Below are positions 1 through 15,261 of a stretch of DNA of 15,261 nt, piece after piece. This DNA comes from Acidobacteria bacterium 37-71-11. Lineage in GTDB: Bacteria > Acidobacteriota > Thermoanaerobaculia > Thermoanaerobaculales > Thermoanaerobaculaceae. The translations under genes and the position numbers were made by a program. The DNA is taken from the NCBI GenBank assembly GCA_002279285.1, contig NCBR01000027.1:1-15261 (forward strand), written 5' to 3'. The stretch's first letter is position 1; every line of letters begins with the position of its first letter. The notes beneath the pieces were generated by a model. It was not told the DNA's origin, did no database searches, and was given only the letters and a program-made list of their open reading frames with translations.

Positions 1-101
1 AGCTGATCACGCCGATCGCGATGGAGAAGGCGCTGCGGTTCGCGATTCGTGAGGGTGGCCGCACCGTCGGCGCCGGCACCATCACCGAAATCATCGAGTG
101 A
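1..101 (+). CDS. tuf: Elongation factor Tu, C-terminal end (partial, 5' end outside window)
   Basis: EF-Tu carries aminoacyl-tRNA to the ribosome as a GTP complex. Only the last 32 codons are present; the reading frame begins at base 3 and the TGA stop is 99-101. The visible peptide has LRFAIREGGRTVGAG, the end of the beta-barrel domain 3 that is nearly invariant in bacterial EF-Tu; it ends TITEIIE. The gene sits 9 nt upstream of rpmG, and the stop codon merges with the rpmG ribosome binding site (TGAGGTG), so the two are probably translated in sequence from one transcript. A second tuf begins at 15164, so this is one of two copies flanking the block. The family call is near certain from this short end. 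Copy identity cannot be compared because the two visible fragments do not overlap. Confidence 0.96.
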   Translation, partial: LITPIAMEKALRFAIREGGRTVGAGTITEIIE

Positions 102-110
102 GGTGCGGCG

Positions 111-260
111 ATGCGCGACAACATTCAACTGGCGTGCGGCGAGTGCAAGCGGCGGAACTATACGTCGACCCGCAACAAGAAGAAGCAGACGGAGCGGCTC
201 GAGGTCAAGAAGTACTGCAAGTTCTGCCGCCGTCATACGCTGCACAAGGAAGCGAAGTAG
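111..260 (+). CDS. rpmG: 50S ribosomal protein L33, zinc-binding (C+) form
   Basis: A 49-residue basic protein of the large ribosomal subunit, located near the E site. Cys9 and Cys12 (CGEC) and Cys36 and Cys39 (CKFC) form a complete four-cysteine zinc ribbon, so this is the zinc-dependent C+ paralogue type; the zinc-free type lacks these pairs. The body (NYTSTRNKKKQTERLEVKK) is typical of L33, and the length matches the usual 49-55 residues. The ATG at 111 has GAGGTG at 100-105 as its ribosome binding site, overlapping the tuf stop. The stop is TAG at 258-260. The position between tuf and tRNA-Trp/secE is a common bacterial arrangement. No zinc-independent paralogue is visible in the window. 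Confidence 0.96.
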   Translation: MRDNIQLACGECKRRNYTSTRNKKKQTERLEVKKYCKFCRRHTLHKEAK

Positions 261-274
261 GTTGGGTCCGGTGC

Positions 275-350
275 AGGCCAGTAGCTCAATTGGTAGAGTC
301 CCGGTCTCCAAAACCGGTGGTTGGGGGTTCGAGTCCCTCCTGGCCTGCCA
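275..350 (+). tRNA. trnW: tRNA-Trp (anticodon CCA), 3' CCA encoded
   Basis: A complete cloverleaf can be folded by eye. The acceptor stem is AGGCCAG (275-281) with CTGGCCT (340-346), seven pairs. The D stem is GCTC/GAGT (284-287 with 296-299; the outer pair is G-U). The anticodon stem is CCGGT/ACCGG (301-305 with 313-317) around loop CTCCAAA, giving anticodon CCA at 308-310. The T stem is GGGGG/CCCTC (323-327 with 335-339, one G-U) with loop TTCGAGT. G347 is the discriminator base expected for bacterial tRNA-Trp, and CCA at 348-350 is encoded in the DNA. It lies 14 nt after rpmG and 30 nt before secE in the same direction, so it is probably cut from a mixed mRNA-tRNA transcript by RNase P and 3' processing nucleases. 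Confidence 0.97.
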
Positions 351-380
351 GGTACTCCCAGCGCCAGGGAGGCGCGCCCG

Positions 381-581
381 ATGAACTGGTGGCATAGGCT
401 GCAAACGTTCCTCCGCGAGGTGATCGTCGAGACGAAGAAGGTCACCTGGCCGGGGCGCGACGAGGTGGTGTCGACCACTGTGGTCGTGATCGCCGCGTCG
501 TTCATCTTCGGAATCTTCCTGTATGTCTGCGACCTGGCGTTTTCCCAGCTCGTGACTGTGGTTATCAAGTTTCTCTCGTAA
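381..581 (+). CDS. secE: Preprotein translocase subunit SecE (short, single-span form)
   Basis: SecE is the essential clamp subunit that stabilises SecY in the protein-conducting channel of the inner membrane. This 66-residue form has an amphipathic N-terminal helix, then the family signature EVIVETKKVTWPGRDEVV (residues 13-30), then one hydrophobic span at about residues 31-50 (STTVVVIAASFIFGIFLYVC) and a short hydrophobic tail. The length fits the minimal SecE of most bacteria; E. coli has a three-span version. I chose the ATG at 381 because GGGAGG (367-372) lies 8 nt upstream. The frame stays open back to a TTG at 321, but that codon is inside the tRNA and would give a spurious extension. 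nusG follows after 15 nt, as in almost all bacteria. Confidence 0.96.
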   Translation: MNWWHRLQTFLREVIVETKKVTWPGRDEVVSTTVVVIAASFIFGIFLYVCDLAFSQLVTVVIKFLS

Positions 582-596
582 CGGGGGAAGTGACGA

Positions 597-1142
597 ATGC
601 CGAAGCAGTGGTACATCATCCACACCTACTCGGGGTTCGAGGAGCGCGTCAAGAAGACGCTCGAGCAGCGCATCGACGCCCTCGGCATGCAGGATTTCTT
701 CGGGGAGGTCCGGATCCCGACGGAGACGGTGGTGGAGATTCGCGCCGGCAAGCGTCGCGAGGTGCAGCGGAAGTTCTTCCCCGGCTACGTGCTGGTGCAG
801 ATCGACCTGACCGGCGAGAAGGGGGACGAGTCCTGGCACCTGGTGCGTAACACGCCCAAGGTGACGGGTTTTGTCGGTTCCGGCAAGAAGCCGACCCCGC
901 TTACCGAGGACGAGGTCAACCAGATCCTGCACCAGGTCACGGTGGCCAAGGAAAAGCCGCGGCCGAAGCACGTCTTCGAGAAGGGCGAACCGGTGAGGAT
1001 CACGGACGGCCCCTTCTCCAACTTCACCGGCGTCGTGGAGGAGGTCAACCTGGACCGCTCCACGCTCAAGGTGATGGTGACGATTTTTGGCCGTTCCACC
1101 CCCGTCGAGCTCGAGTTCAGCCAGGTTCAGAAGACCGCGTGA
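597..1142 (+). CDS. nusG: Transcription termination/antitermination protein NusG
   Basis: NusG binds the clamp of RNA polymerase, suppresses pausing and links polymerase to Rho or to the ribosome through S10. The 181-residue protein has the NGN domain at about residues 4-105, starting QWYIIHTYSGFEERV and including the polymerase-binding segment KFFPGYVLVQ (59-68). A linker follows, then a KOW domain at about 127-178 (FEKGEPVRITDGPFSNFTG). Length and domain order match E. coli NusG (181 residues), with no extra domain. The ribosome binding site is GGGGGAAG (583-590), 6 nt before the ATG. The TGA stop (1140-1142) merges with the next binding site (TGAGGT), and rplK begins 8 nt later. I found no promoter between nusG and rplK. 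The full-length, operon-embedded form argues against an RfaH-type specialised paralogue. Confidence 0.97.
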   Translation: MPKQWYIIHTYSGFEERVKKTLEQRIDALGMQDFFGEVRIPTETVVEIRAGKRREVQRKFFPGYVLVQIDLTGEKGDESWHLVRNTPKVTGFVGSGKKPTPLTEDEVNQILHQVTVAKEKPRPKHVFEKGEPVRITDGPFSNFTGVVEEVNLDRSTLKVMVTIFGRSTPVELEFSQVQKTA

Positions 1143-1150
1143 GGTAGGCG

Positions 1151-1576
1151 ATGGCAAAGAAGATCACTGGTTACGTGAAGCTGCAGATCCCGGCGGGTCA
1201 GGCGACCCCGGCGCCACCGGTCGGTCCGGCGCTGGGCCAGCATGGCCTGAACATCATGGACTTCTGCAAGGCCTTCAACGCGAAGACGCAGAAGCTCGCA
1301 GGAACCATCATCCCCGTGGTGATCACCGTGTACTCGGACCGCACGTACACGTTCATCACCAAGACGCCGCCCGCATCGTTCCTTCTGCGGCAGGCGGCGG
1401 CGGTGGAGAAGGGCTCGGGCGAGCCAAACCGCAACAAGGTCGGGAAAGTCACACGGGCGCAAGTCGAGGCGATCGCCACGACCAAACTGCCCGACCTCAA
1501 CACCACCTCGCTCGATGCGGCGATCCGGATCATCGAAGGTACGGCTCGCAGCATGGGCATCGAGGTTGTGGCGTAA
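1151..1576 (+). CDS. rplK: 50S ribosomal protein L11
   Basis: L11 binds 23S rRNA at the base of the stalk in the GTPase-associated centre, where it helps factor-dependent GTP hydrolysis and, in organisms that have RelA/Rel, sensing of uncharged tRNA. The 141-residue protein starts MAKKITGYVKLQIPAGQATP and contains the proline-rich hinge PAPPVGPALGQHG (residues 20-32), which is the thiostrepton-contact region in this family. The rRNA-binding C-terminal domain follows (KVGKVTRAQVEAIA, then DLNTTSLDAAIRIIEGTARSMGIEV). The length matches the E. coli protein closely (142 residues including Met). The ATG is 8 nt after nusG, with GAGGT at the nusG stop as binding site. The E. coli-type leader that L1 uses as its repressor target between nusG and rplK has no room here. 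Confidence 0.98.
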   Translation: MAKKITGYVKLQIPAGQATPAPPVGPALGQHGLNIMDFCKAFNAKTQKLAGTIIPVVITVYSDRTYTFITKTPPASFLLRQAAAVEKGSGEPNRNKVGKVTRAQVEAIATTKLPDLNTTSLDAAIRIIEGTARSMGIEVVA

Positions 1577-1586
1577 GGGGGTGGGC

Positions 1587-2279
1587 ATGGCTCATTCGAA
1601 GAAGTACCAAGAGGCCAAGGCGAGGGTGGAGCAGCGCCGCTATCAGCTCCGCGAAGCGGTGGAGCTGGTGCGCGACATGCACTACGTCAAGTTCGACGAG
1701 ACGGTGGAGGTCGCCCTCCGTCTCGGCGTGGATCCGCGGCACGCCGACCAGATGGTTCGCGGCACCGTCGTGCTGCCGCACGGCACCGGCAAGAGCAAAA
1801 AGGTGCTCGTGGTGGCGGCCGGAGACCAGGCCAAGGAAGCGCAGGAAGCCGGCGCCGACTTCGTGATGGGGGAAGATGCGATCGAGAAGATCCAGGGCGG
1901 GTGGCTGGAGTTCGACGCCATCGTCGCCGCGCCCGACATGATGCGCGGCCTCTCTCGGCTCGGAAAGATCCTTGGCCCCCGCGGCCTGATGCCCAACCCA
2001 AAGACCGGCACGGTCACGCCGGAGGTCGGCAAGGCGGTGCGGGAGATCAAGGCCGGCAAGGTCGAGTTCCGGGTCGACAAGACCGCCATCATCCACGCGC
2101 CGGTGGGCAAGACCTCGTTTTCCGCCGACGCGCTGGAGGAGAACGCCCGCTCGCTGATCACCGCGATCCTGCGGGCCAAGCCGACGAGCGCGAAGGGGAA
2201 GTACGTGCAGTCGGCGTTCATGAGCTCCACGATGGGCCCTGGTGTGGCGTTGGATATCGCGCCGCTGGAAGCGAAGTAG
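1587..2279 (+). CDS. rplA: 50S ribosomal protein L1
   Basis: L1 forms the mobile L1 stalk of the large subunit, which moves with deacylated tRNA at the E site. In E. coli it also represses its own mRNA. The protein has 230 residues and starts MAHSKKYQEAKARV. The family signature GPRGLMPNPKTGTVT lies at residues 130-144, and the conserved end of domain I (GKTSFSADALEENARSLI, then KGKYVQSAFMSSTMGPG) follows. The ATG at 1587 is supported by TAAGGGGG at the rplK stop (1574-1581). The in-frame ATG at 1515 lies deep inside rplK and would add a non-homologous extension. The gap after rplK is 10 nt. The TAG stop runs straight into the rplJ binding site (TAGGGGG). Confidence 0.98.
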   Translation: MAHSKKYQEAKARVEQRRYQLREAVELVRDMHYVKFDETVEVALRLGVDPRHADQMVRGTVVLPHGTGKSKKVLVVAAGDQAKEAQEAGADFVMGEDAIEKIQGGWLEFDAIVAAPDMMRGLSRLGKILGPRGLMPNPKTGTVTPEVGKAVREIKAGKVEFRVDKTAIIHAPVGKTSFSADALEENARSLITAILRAKPTSAKGKYVQSAFMSSTMGPGVALDIAPLEAK

Positions 2280-2289
2280 GGGGTTTGCC

Positions 2290-2847
2290 ATGTTGACGCG
2301 GGCACAGAAGCAAGAACAGATCGAGGCCCTCAAAGCCACGCTGGCGCCGGCGAGCGGGCTTTTCGTGATGGACTTCACGGGGCTCACCGTCGGCGAGGTG
2401 ACGGAGCTGCGGCGCAAGGTGAAAGAGGCCAACGGCAACTATCGGGTGGTCAAGAACACCCTGGCCAAGCTGTCACTTGCCGACACCGCGCATCAATCGC
2501 TGCAGCAGCTCCTGTCGGGTCCGGCCGCCGTGGCGTACACGAGCCAGGACGCCGTGATCCTCGCCAAGGCCCTGGCCGATTTTGCCAAGGCCCACGACAA
2601 GCTGAAGTTTCGCGGCGGTCTGATCGAGGGGCAGCTGCTGGATGCGGCACAGGCCAAGCAGGTCTCGACGCTGCCCTCCAAGAAGGAGCTGGTGGCGAGG
2701 CTGCTGTTCCTGCTCCAGTCGCCGATGCGCAGGTTGGTCACGGTGCTTGCCGCCCCGGTCAAGGGCCTGGCGGTGAGCCTGCAGCAGATCGCAGAGAAAA
2801 AGGGAACGCCGGACGAAGGCGTGCAAGACCAGGCAAAGGAGAACTGA
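2290..2847 (+). CDS. rplJ: 50S ribosomal protein L10
   Basis: L10 anchors L7/L12 dimers to 23S rRNA and forms the base of the flexible stalk. The 185-residue protein begins MLTRAQKQEQIEALKATLAP. It has the conserved globular-domain features FVMDFTGLTVGEVTELR (residues 25-41) and YRVVKNTLAKLS (49-60). A C-terminal helical region (RRLVTVLAAPVKGLAVSLQQIAEKK, about 144-169) docks the L12 dimers in this family. The ATG at 2290 follows TAGGGGG at the rplA stop; an in-frame GTG at 2242 falls inside rplA and has no homology support. E. coli-like operons have a structured leader here that L10(L12)4 binds to repress translation, but this gap is only 10 nt, so that element is absent or must overlap coding sequence. 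rplL follows after 2 nt. Confidence 0.97.
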   Translation: MLTRAQKQEQIEALKATLAPASGLFVMDFTGLTVGEVTELRRKVKEANGNYRVVKNTLAKLSLADTAHQSLQQLLSGPAAVAYTSQDAVILAKALADFAKAHDKLKFRGGLIEGQLLDAAQAKQVSTLPSKKELVARLLFLLQSPMRRLVTVLAAPVKGLAVSLQQIAEKKGTPDEGVQDQAKEN

Positions 2848-2849
2848 CA

Positions 2850-3230
2850 ATGGCGCAGACGCAAGAGTTTGTGGAGCAGATCAAGGCGATGACGGTGCTC
2901 GAGCTCAACGAGCTGGTCAAGGCCTTGGAGACCGAGTTCGGGGTTTCGGCGGCCGCGGCGGCGATGCCGATGGCGATGGCCGGAGGGCCTGCGGCAGCGG
3001 CCGAACCAGTCGAGGAGCAGACCGAGTTCGACGTGATCCTCGAGGATGCCGGTGACAAGAAGATCAACGTCATCAAGGCCGTGCGCGAGGTGACGGCGCT
3101 CGGACTCAAGGAAGCCAAGGACCTGGTCGAAGCCGCTCCGACCAAGGTGAAGGAAGGCGTCTCCAAGCAGGAGGCGGAGGATATCAAGAAGAAGTTCACG
3201 GAAGCGGGCGCCAAGGTCAAGGTTCAGTAG
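2850..3230 (+). CDS. rplL: 50S ribosomal protein L7/L12
   Basis: This is the multi-copy stalk protein that recruits translational GTPases (IF2, EF-Tu, EF-G, RF3) to the ribosome. The 126 residues divide into an N-terminal dimerisation helix pair that binds L10 (about 1-33), an Ala/Pro/Met-rich flexible hinge (about 34-57, AAAAAMPMAMAGGPAAAAEP) and the compact factor-binding C-terminal domain (about 58-126, with KINVIKAVREVTALGLKEAKDLVE). The ATG is 2 nt after the rplJ stop, and its binding site AAGGAG (2836-2841) lies inside rplJ, so translation of the pair is probably coupled. L12 is needed in several copies per ribosome, so differential translation from L10 would be expected. A 261-nt structured gap follows before rpoB. 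Confidence 0.98.
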   Translation: MAQTQEFVEQIKAMTVLELNELVKALETEFGVSAAAAAMPMAMAGGPAAAAEPVEEQTEFDVILEDAGDKKINVIKAVREVTALGLKEAKDLVEAAPTKVKEGVSKQEAEDIKKKFTEAGAKVKVQ

Positions 3231-3491
3231 GCCGCCGCTGCTGGGGGCTGAATCGACGGAAGCTGGTGCTGCAAACTGGTACGGCGCTGCGTGGGGAGTG
3301 TCCCCATCGTCGGCGCCGGGTCGCACCCGGGCGTGAAGCGAAGAAACCCGGGAAGGGGGGCATGTCGCCCCCCGTGCGGCGTTTCTCCGGTGTGCCGGAA
3401 TGCCGCGCGCCGGGGAAGGTTCTCGCGCCGATGAGCGCGAGGGATTTCGCGGGCGGGCAACGATGCGAACCGTGAAGAAGGAGTTAGGCCC
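3231..3491 (+). promoter_or_regulatory. Structured rplL-rpoB intergenic region (putative attenuation/processing leader)
   Basis: This noncoding stretch holds several inverted repeats. Hairpin A: CGGCGC (3282-3287) with GCGCCG (3313-3318), enclosing TGGGGA/TCCCCA (3292-3297 with 3301-3306). Hairpin B: CCGGGT/ACCCGG (3316-3321 with 3325-3330). B': CCCGGG (3326-3331) with CCCGGG (3347-3352), which cannot form together with B. Hairpin C: GGGGGG/CCCCCC (3355-3360 with 3368-3373). Hairpin D: GCGGC/GCCGC outside TCCGG/CCGGA (3376-3406). Hairpin E: CTCGCGC/GCGCGAG (3422-3428 with 3435-3441). None is followed by a U-run. In E. coli the equivalent gap holds an attenuator and an RNase III site that lower rpoBC relative to rplJL; I infer a similar role here. 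The rpoB binding site AAGAAGGAG (3475-3483) ends the region. Confidence 0.5.
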
Positions 3492-7754
<4,263 letters not shown>

Positions 7755-7764
7755 GGGGGCTGGA

Positions 7765-11993
<4,229 letters not shown>

Positions 11994-11997
<4 letters not shown>

Positions 11998-12022
11998 CAG
12001 TTCGGTGGCGCTTAACTAGAAT
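11994..12022 (+). promoter_or_regulatory. Sigma-70-type promoter for the rpsL-rpsG-fusA(-tuf) unit
   Basis: A perfect -35 hexamer TTGACA (11994-11999) is followed by a 17-nt spacer and the -10 hexamer TAGAAT (12017-12022), one base from TATAAT. The optimal spacing and 11 of 12 consensus bases make this much stronger than chance in GC-rich DNA. The rpoC stop codon TGA (11995-11997) lies inside the -35 box. The expected start is about seven bases past the -10, near A12029, leaving a leader of about 91 nt. It would allow the str genes to be transcribed independently of rpoBC. I see no A/T-rich UP element upstream and no recognisable operator. Start site and activity are inferred. Confidence 0.82.
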
Positions 12023-12028
12023 CTTCGG

Positions 12029-12119
12029 ACTTCACCGGCAAACCGCCGGTAGGTACGCAGCCGGGGCCAAGCACCGGAGCACGCTTGGCCCTTGCCGCCT
12101 GGAGTCGAGAGAGGAAACG
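12029..12119 (+). promoter_or_regulatory. Structured 5' leader of the str (rpsL) transcript
   Basis: The predicted leader contains two clean hairpins. The first is ACCGGC (12034-12039) with GCCGGT (12045-12050) and loop AAACC. The second is GGGCCAAGC (12064-12072) with GCTTGGCCC (12083-12091), nine perfect pairs plus a possible G-U closing pair, with a 10-nt loop (12073-12082). The loop begins ACCGG, the same sequence as the 5' arm of hairpin 1, so CCGGT (12046-12050) could pair with it instead, making a pseudoknot or switch. The rpsL binding site GAGG (12111-12114) lies 20 nt past hairpin 2. There is no U-run, so it does not look like a terminator. A ribosomal-protein autoregulatory site is a reasonable inference but is unproven. 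Confidence 0.55.
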
Positions 12120-12506
12120 ATGCCGACGATCGCGCAGCTTGTCCGACACGGACGCCAACAACTCGAGGTCAAGACCAAGAGCCCGGCCCTCGCGGCGTGC
12201 CCGCAGAAGCGCGGCGTGTGCACCCGCGTGTACACGACTACCCCCAAGAAGCCGAACTCGGCGCTGCGAAAGGTCGCGCGCGTGCGGTTGACCAACGGCG
12301 TCGAGGTGACGACGTACATCCCCGGCGAGGGCCACAACCTGCAGGAGCACTCGGTGGTGCTGATCAGGGGTGGCCGCGTGAAGGACCTCCCGGGTGTTCG
12401 CTACCACGTCATCCGCGGCGTGGTGGACGCGCAAGGGGTGTCGGGTCGTAACCAGAGCCGCTCGAAGTACGGCACGAAGCGGCAGAAGCAACAGGGGAGG
12501 GCGTAG
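12120..12506 (+). CDS. rpsL: 30S ribosomal protein S12
   Basis: S12 lies at the decoding centre of the small subunit and tunes accuracy and streptomycin response. The 128-residue protein starts MPTIAQLVRHGRQQL and has the invariant CPQKRGVCTRVYTTTPKKPNSALRK core and the GRVKDLPGVRYHVIRG segment. The streptomycin-site lysines (Lys43 and Lys88 counting Met; 42 and 87 in mature E. coli numbering) are unmutated, predicting a sensitive allele at these positions. Asp89, the residue beta-methylthiolated in E. coli, is present. I chose the ATG at 12120 because AGAGAGG (12108-12114) is 5 nt upstream and homology begins there; the open frame reaching back to 11994 is leader sequence. rpsG follows after 3 nt, so the E. 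coli S7 repressor site in the rpsL-rpsG gap has no room. Confidence 0.98.
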   Translation: MPTIAQLVRHGRQQLEVKTKSPALAACPQKRGVCTRVYTTTPKKPNSALRKVARVRLTNGVEVTTYIPGEGHNLQEHSVVLIRGGRVKDLPGVRYHVIRGVVDAQGVSGRNQSRSKYGTKRQKQQGRA

Positions 12507-12509
12507 CCC

Positions 12510-12980
12510 ATGCCGCGCCGTCGTTACGTAGCCAAGCGCGAGGTCCTTCCGGATCCCGTCTACAACTCGCAGCTCGTGACCCGCTTCATCAACTCGATCC
12601 TGCGCCAGGGCAAGAGGAGCACGGCCGAGAGCATCTTCTACGGGGCGCTCGACATCATCCAGTCGAAGACGCAGGACGACCCTTTGAAGGTCTTCAAGCG
12701 CGCGATGGACAACGTGAAGCCGCAGCTCGAGGTCAAGTCTCGCCGCGTCGGCGGCTCGACCTATCAGGTGCCGGTCGAAGTGCCGCCGGGCCGGCAGCTC
12801 TCGCTGTCGATCCGCTGGCTGATCGACTTCGCCAAGGCGCGCGGCGAGAAGTCGATGGTCGACAAGCTGGCGGGCGAGTTCATGGATGCCGCCAACAACC
12901 GCGGCGGCGCGATGAAGAAGAAGGACGACACGCACAGGATGGCGGAGGCCAACAAGGCCTTCAGTCACTACCGGTGGTAG
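12510..12980 (+). CDS. rpsG: 30S ribosomal protein S7
   Basis: S7 nucleates assembly of the 30S head by binding the 3' major domain of 16S rRNA, and it contacts tRNA at the E site. The protein has 156 residues, the usual short bacterial form. It starts MPRRRYVAKREVLPDP and has the conserved segments NSQLVTRFINSILRQGKRSTAE, VGGSTYQVPVEV and RWLIDFAKARGEKSM, ending AFSHYRW. The binding site AGGGGAGG (12493-12500) lies inside the end of rpsL, 9 nt before the ATG, so translation is probably coupled to S12. In E. coli S7 represses the str operon at the rpsL-rpsG junction; here the junction is 3 nt, so any feedback by S7 would have to use the rpsL leader or the gap before fusA. Confidence 0.98.
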   Translation: MPRRRYVAKREVLPDPVYNSQLVTRFINSILRQGKRSTAESIFYGALDIIQSKTQDDPLKVFKRAMDNVKPQLEVKSRRVGGSTYQVPVEVPPGRQLSLSIRWLIDFAKARGEKSMVDKLAGEFMDAANNRGGAMKKKDDTHRMAEANKAFSHYRW

Positions 12981-13070
12981 GAGGCTGCTGACAGCTTTCG
13001 GCCGGTCGGCAGCGAGGCCTCCGGCGCAGAGCAGAGAGAAGCGAGAAGCACTGAAAGGTTCTTTGAAAAA
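12981..13070 (+). promoter_or_regulatory. rpsG-fusA spacer with long hairpin and weak fusA ribosome binding site
   Basis: GCTGCTGAC (12984-12992) pairs with GTCGGCAGC (13005-13013), nine pairs including one G-U, around a 12-nt loop. It starts 3 nt after the rpsG stop. No U-run follows, so a Rho-independent terminator is unlikely. The remaining 57 nt are purine-rich and look unstructured. The only Shine-Dalgarno-like sequence is AAAGG (13054-13058), 12 nt from the fusA ATG, which is weaker and farther away than at the other starts in the window. I found no convincing promoter hexamers here. Possible roles are transcript processing, 3'-end protection of the rpsL-rpsG part, or translational control of fusA. 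Confidence 0.45.
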
Positions 13071-15152
<2,082 letters not shown>

Positions 15153-15163
15153 AGGGGGCAGAC

Positions 15164-15261
15164 ATGGCCAAGCAGAAGTTTGATCGGACGAAGCCGCACG
15201 TGAACGTGGGGACGATTGGGCACGTGGACCACGGGAAGACGACGTTGACGGCGGCGATTAC
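15164..15261 (+). CDS. tuf: Elongation factor Tu, N-terminal start (partial, 3' end outside window)
   Basis: The first 32 codons plus two bases of a second EF-Tu gene are present. The peptide MAKQKFDRTKPHVNVGTIGH continues into VDHGKTTLTAAIT and contains the complete P-loop GHVDHGKT (residues 19-26). The ATG is 11 nt after fusA, with AAAGGGGG (15151-15158) overlapping the fusA TAA stop as a strong binding site. It belongs to the str unit read from the promoter at 11994. In contrast to fusA upstream, nearly every codon visible here ends in G (four ACG, three GTG, three GGG, TTG) and there is no GGC, ACC or GTC. With the copy ending at 101 it frames the window as direct repeats. Confidence 0.97.
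   Translation, partial: MAKQKFDRTKPHVNVGTIGHVDHGKTTLTAAI

Noticed and set aside
49..384. Open frames overlapping the tuf end, rpmG and the tRNA
   Set aside because: They are out of frame with the clear EF-Tu end and L33 and run through the tRNA; the products look like Arg/Ser-rich shadow translations.
3266..3475. 69-codon GTG-start frame in the rplL-rpoB gap, possible leader peptide
   Set aside because: The product is Arg/Pro/Gly-rich with no pattern of control codons. Its start has only a poor, too-close binding site, and the region is better explained by RNA structure.
12064..12091. The strong hairpin before rpsL as a Rho-independent terminator of rpoC
   Set aside because: Only two T residues follow it, and it lies downstream of a near-consensus promoter in the same leader, so a leader element fits better.
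12984..13013. The rpsG-fusA hairpin as a Rho-independent terminator
   Set aside because: No T-run follows, and fusA and tuf continue in the same direction with no convincing promoter between.

Overview
The window is the conserved tuf-rpmG-tRNA(Trp)-secE-nusG-rplKAJL-rpoBC-rpsL-rpsG-fusA-tuf block of a high-GC, Gram-negative-type bacterium. Every gene lies on the + strand. Both edges cut a tuf (EF-Tu) gene: the last 32 codons of one copy are at the left and the first 32 codons of another are at the right. The RNA polymerase subunits carry E. coli-type lineage insertions (beta SI1-like and SI2-like regions, and a beta-prime SI3 in the trigger loop). The NFSKIRT / FLQMDLLP style N-terminus of RpoB and the RpoB insertions make me lean towards Acidobacteriota or a deltaproteobacterium-like lineage. 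That placement is a low-confidence guess from memory.

Layout. 1-101: end of tuf. 111-350: rpmG (zinc-type L33) and tRNA-Trp. 381-1142: secE and nusG. 1151-3230: rplK, rplA, rplJ and rplL, almost without gaps. 3231-3491: a 261-nt noncoding region full of potential hairpins. 3492-11997: rpoB and rpoC, separated by 10 nt. 11994-12119: a near-consensus sigma-70 promoter whose -35 box contains the rpoC stop codon, then a leader of about 91 nt with two hairpins. 12120-15152: rpsL, rpsG and fusA, with a 90-nt hairpin-bearing gap before fusA. 15164 onwards: the second tuf.

Together the genes make central parts of transcription and translation: core polymerase beta and beta-prime, the elongation factor NusG, the L11/L1/L10/L12 stalk and GTPase centre, S12 and S7, both elongation GTPases, the tryptophan tRNA, and the SecE translocon subunit. 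At least two transcription units are suggested: one reading from upstream of the window through rpoC, and one starting at the rpsL promoter.

This is core genome, and I see no mobile element, CRISPR array, defence system or phage gene. The least ordinary points are: (1) an insertion of about 61 residues in the RpoB N-terminal region carrying four paired-cysteine knuckles that look like a double zinc ribbon; (2) a second RpoB insertion of about 42 residues after the rifampicin region; (3) structured noncoding segments before rpoB, rpsL and fusA, in an operon whose gaps are too short for the textbook L1, L10 and S7 autoregulatory sites.
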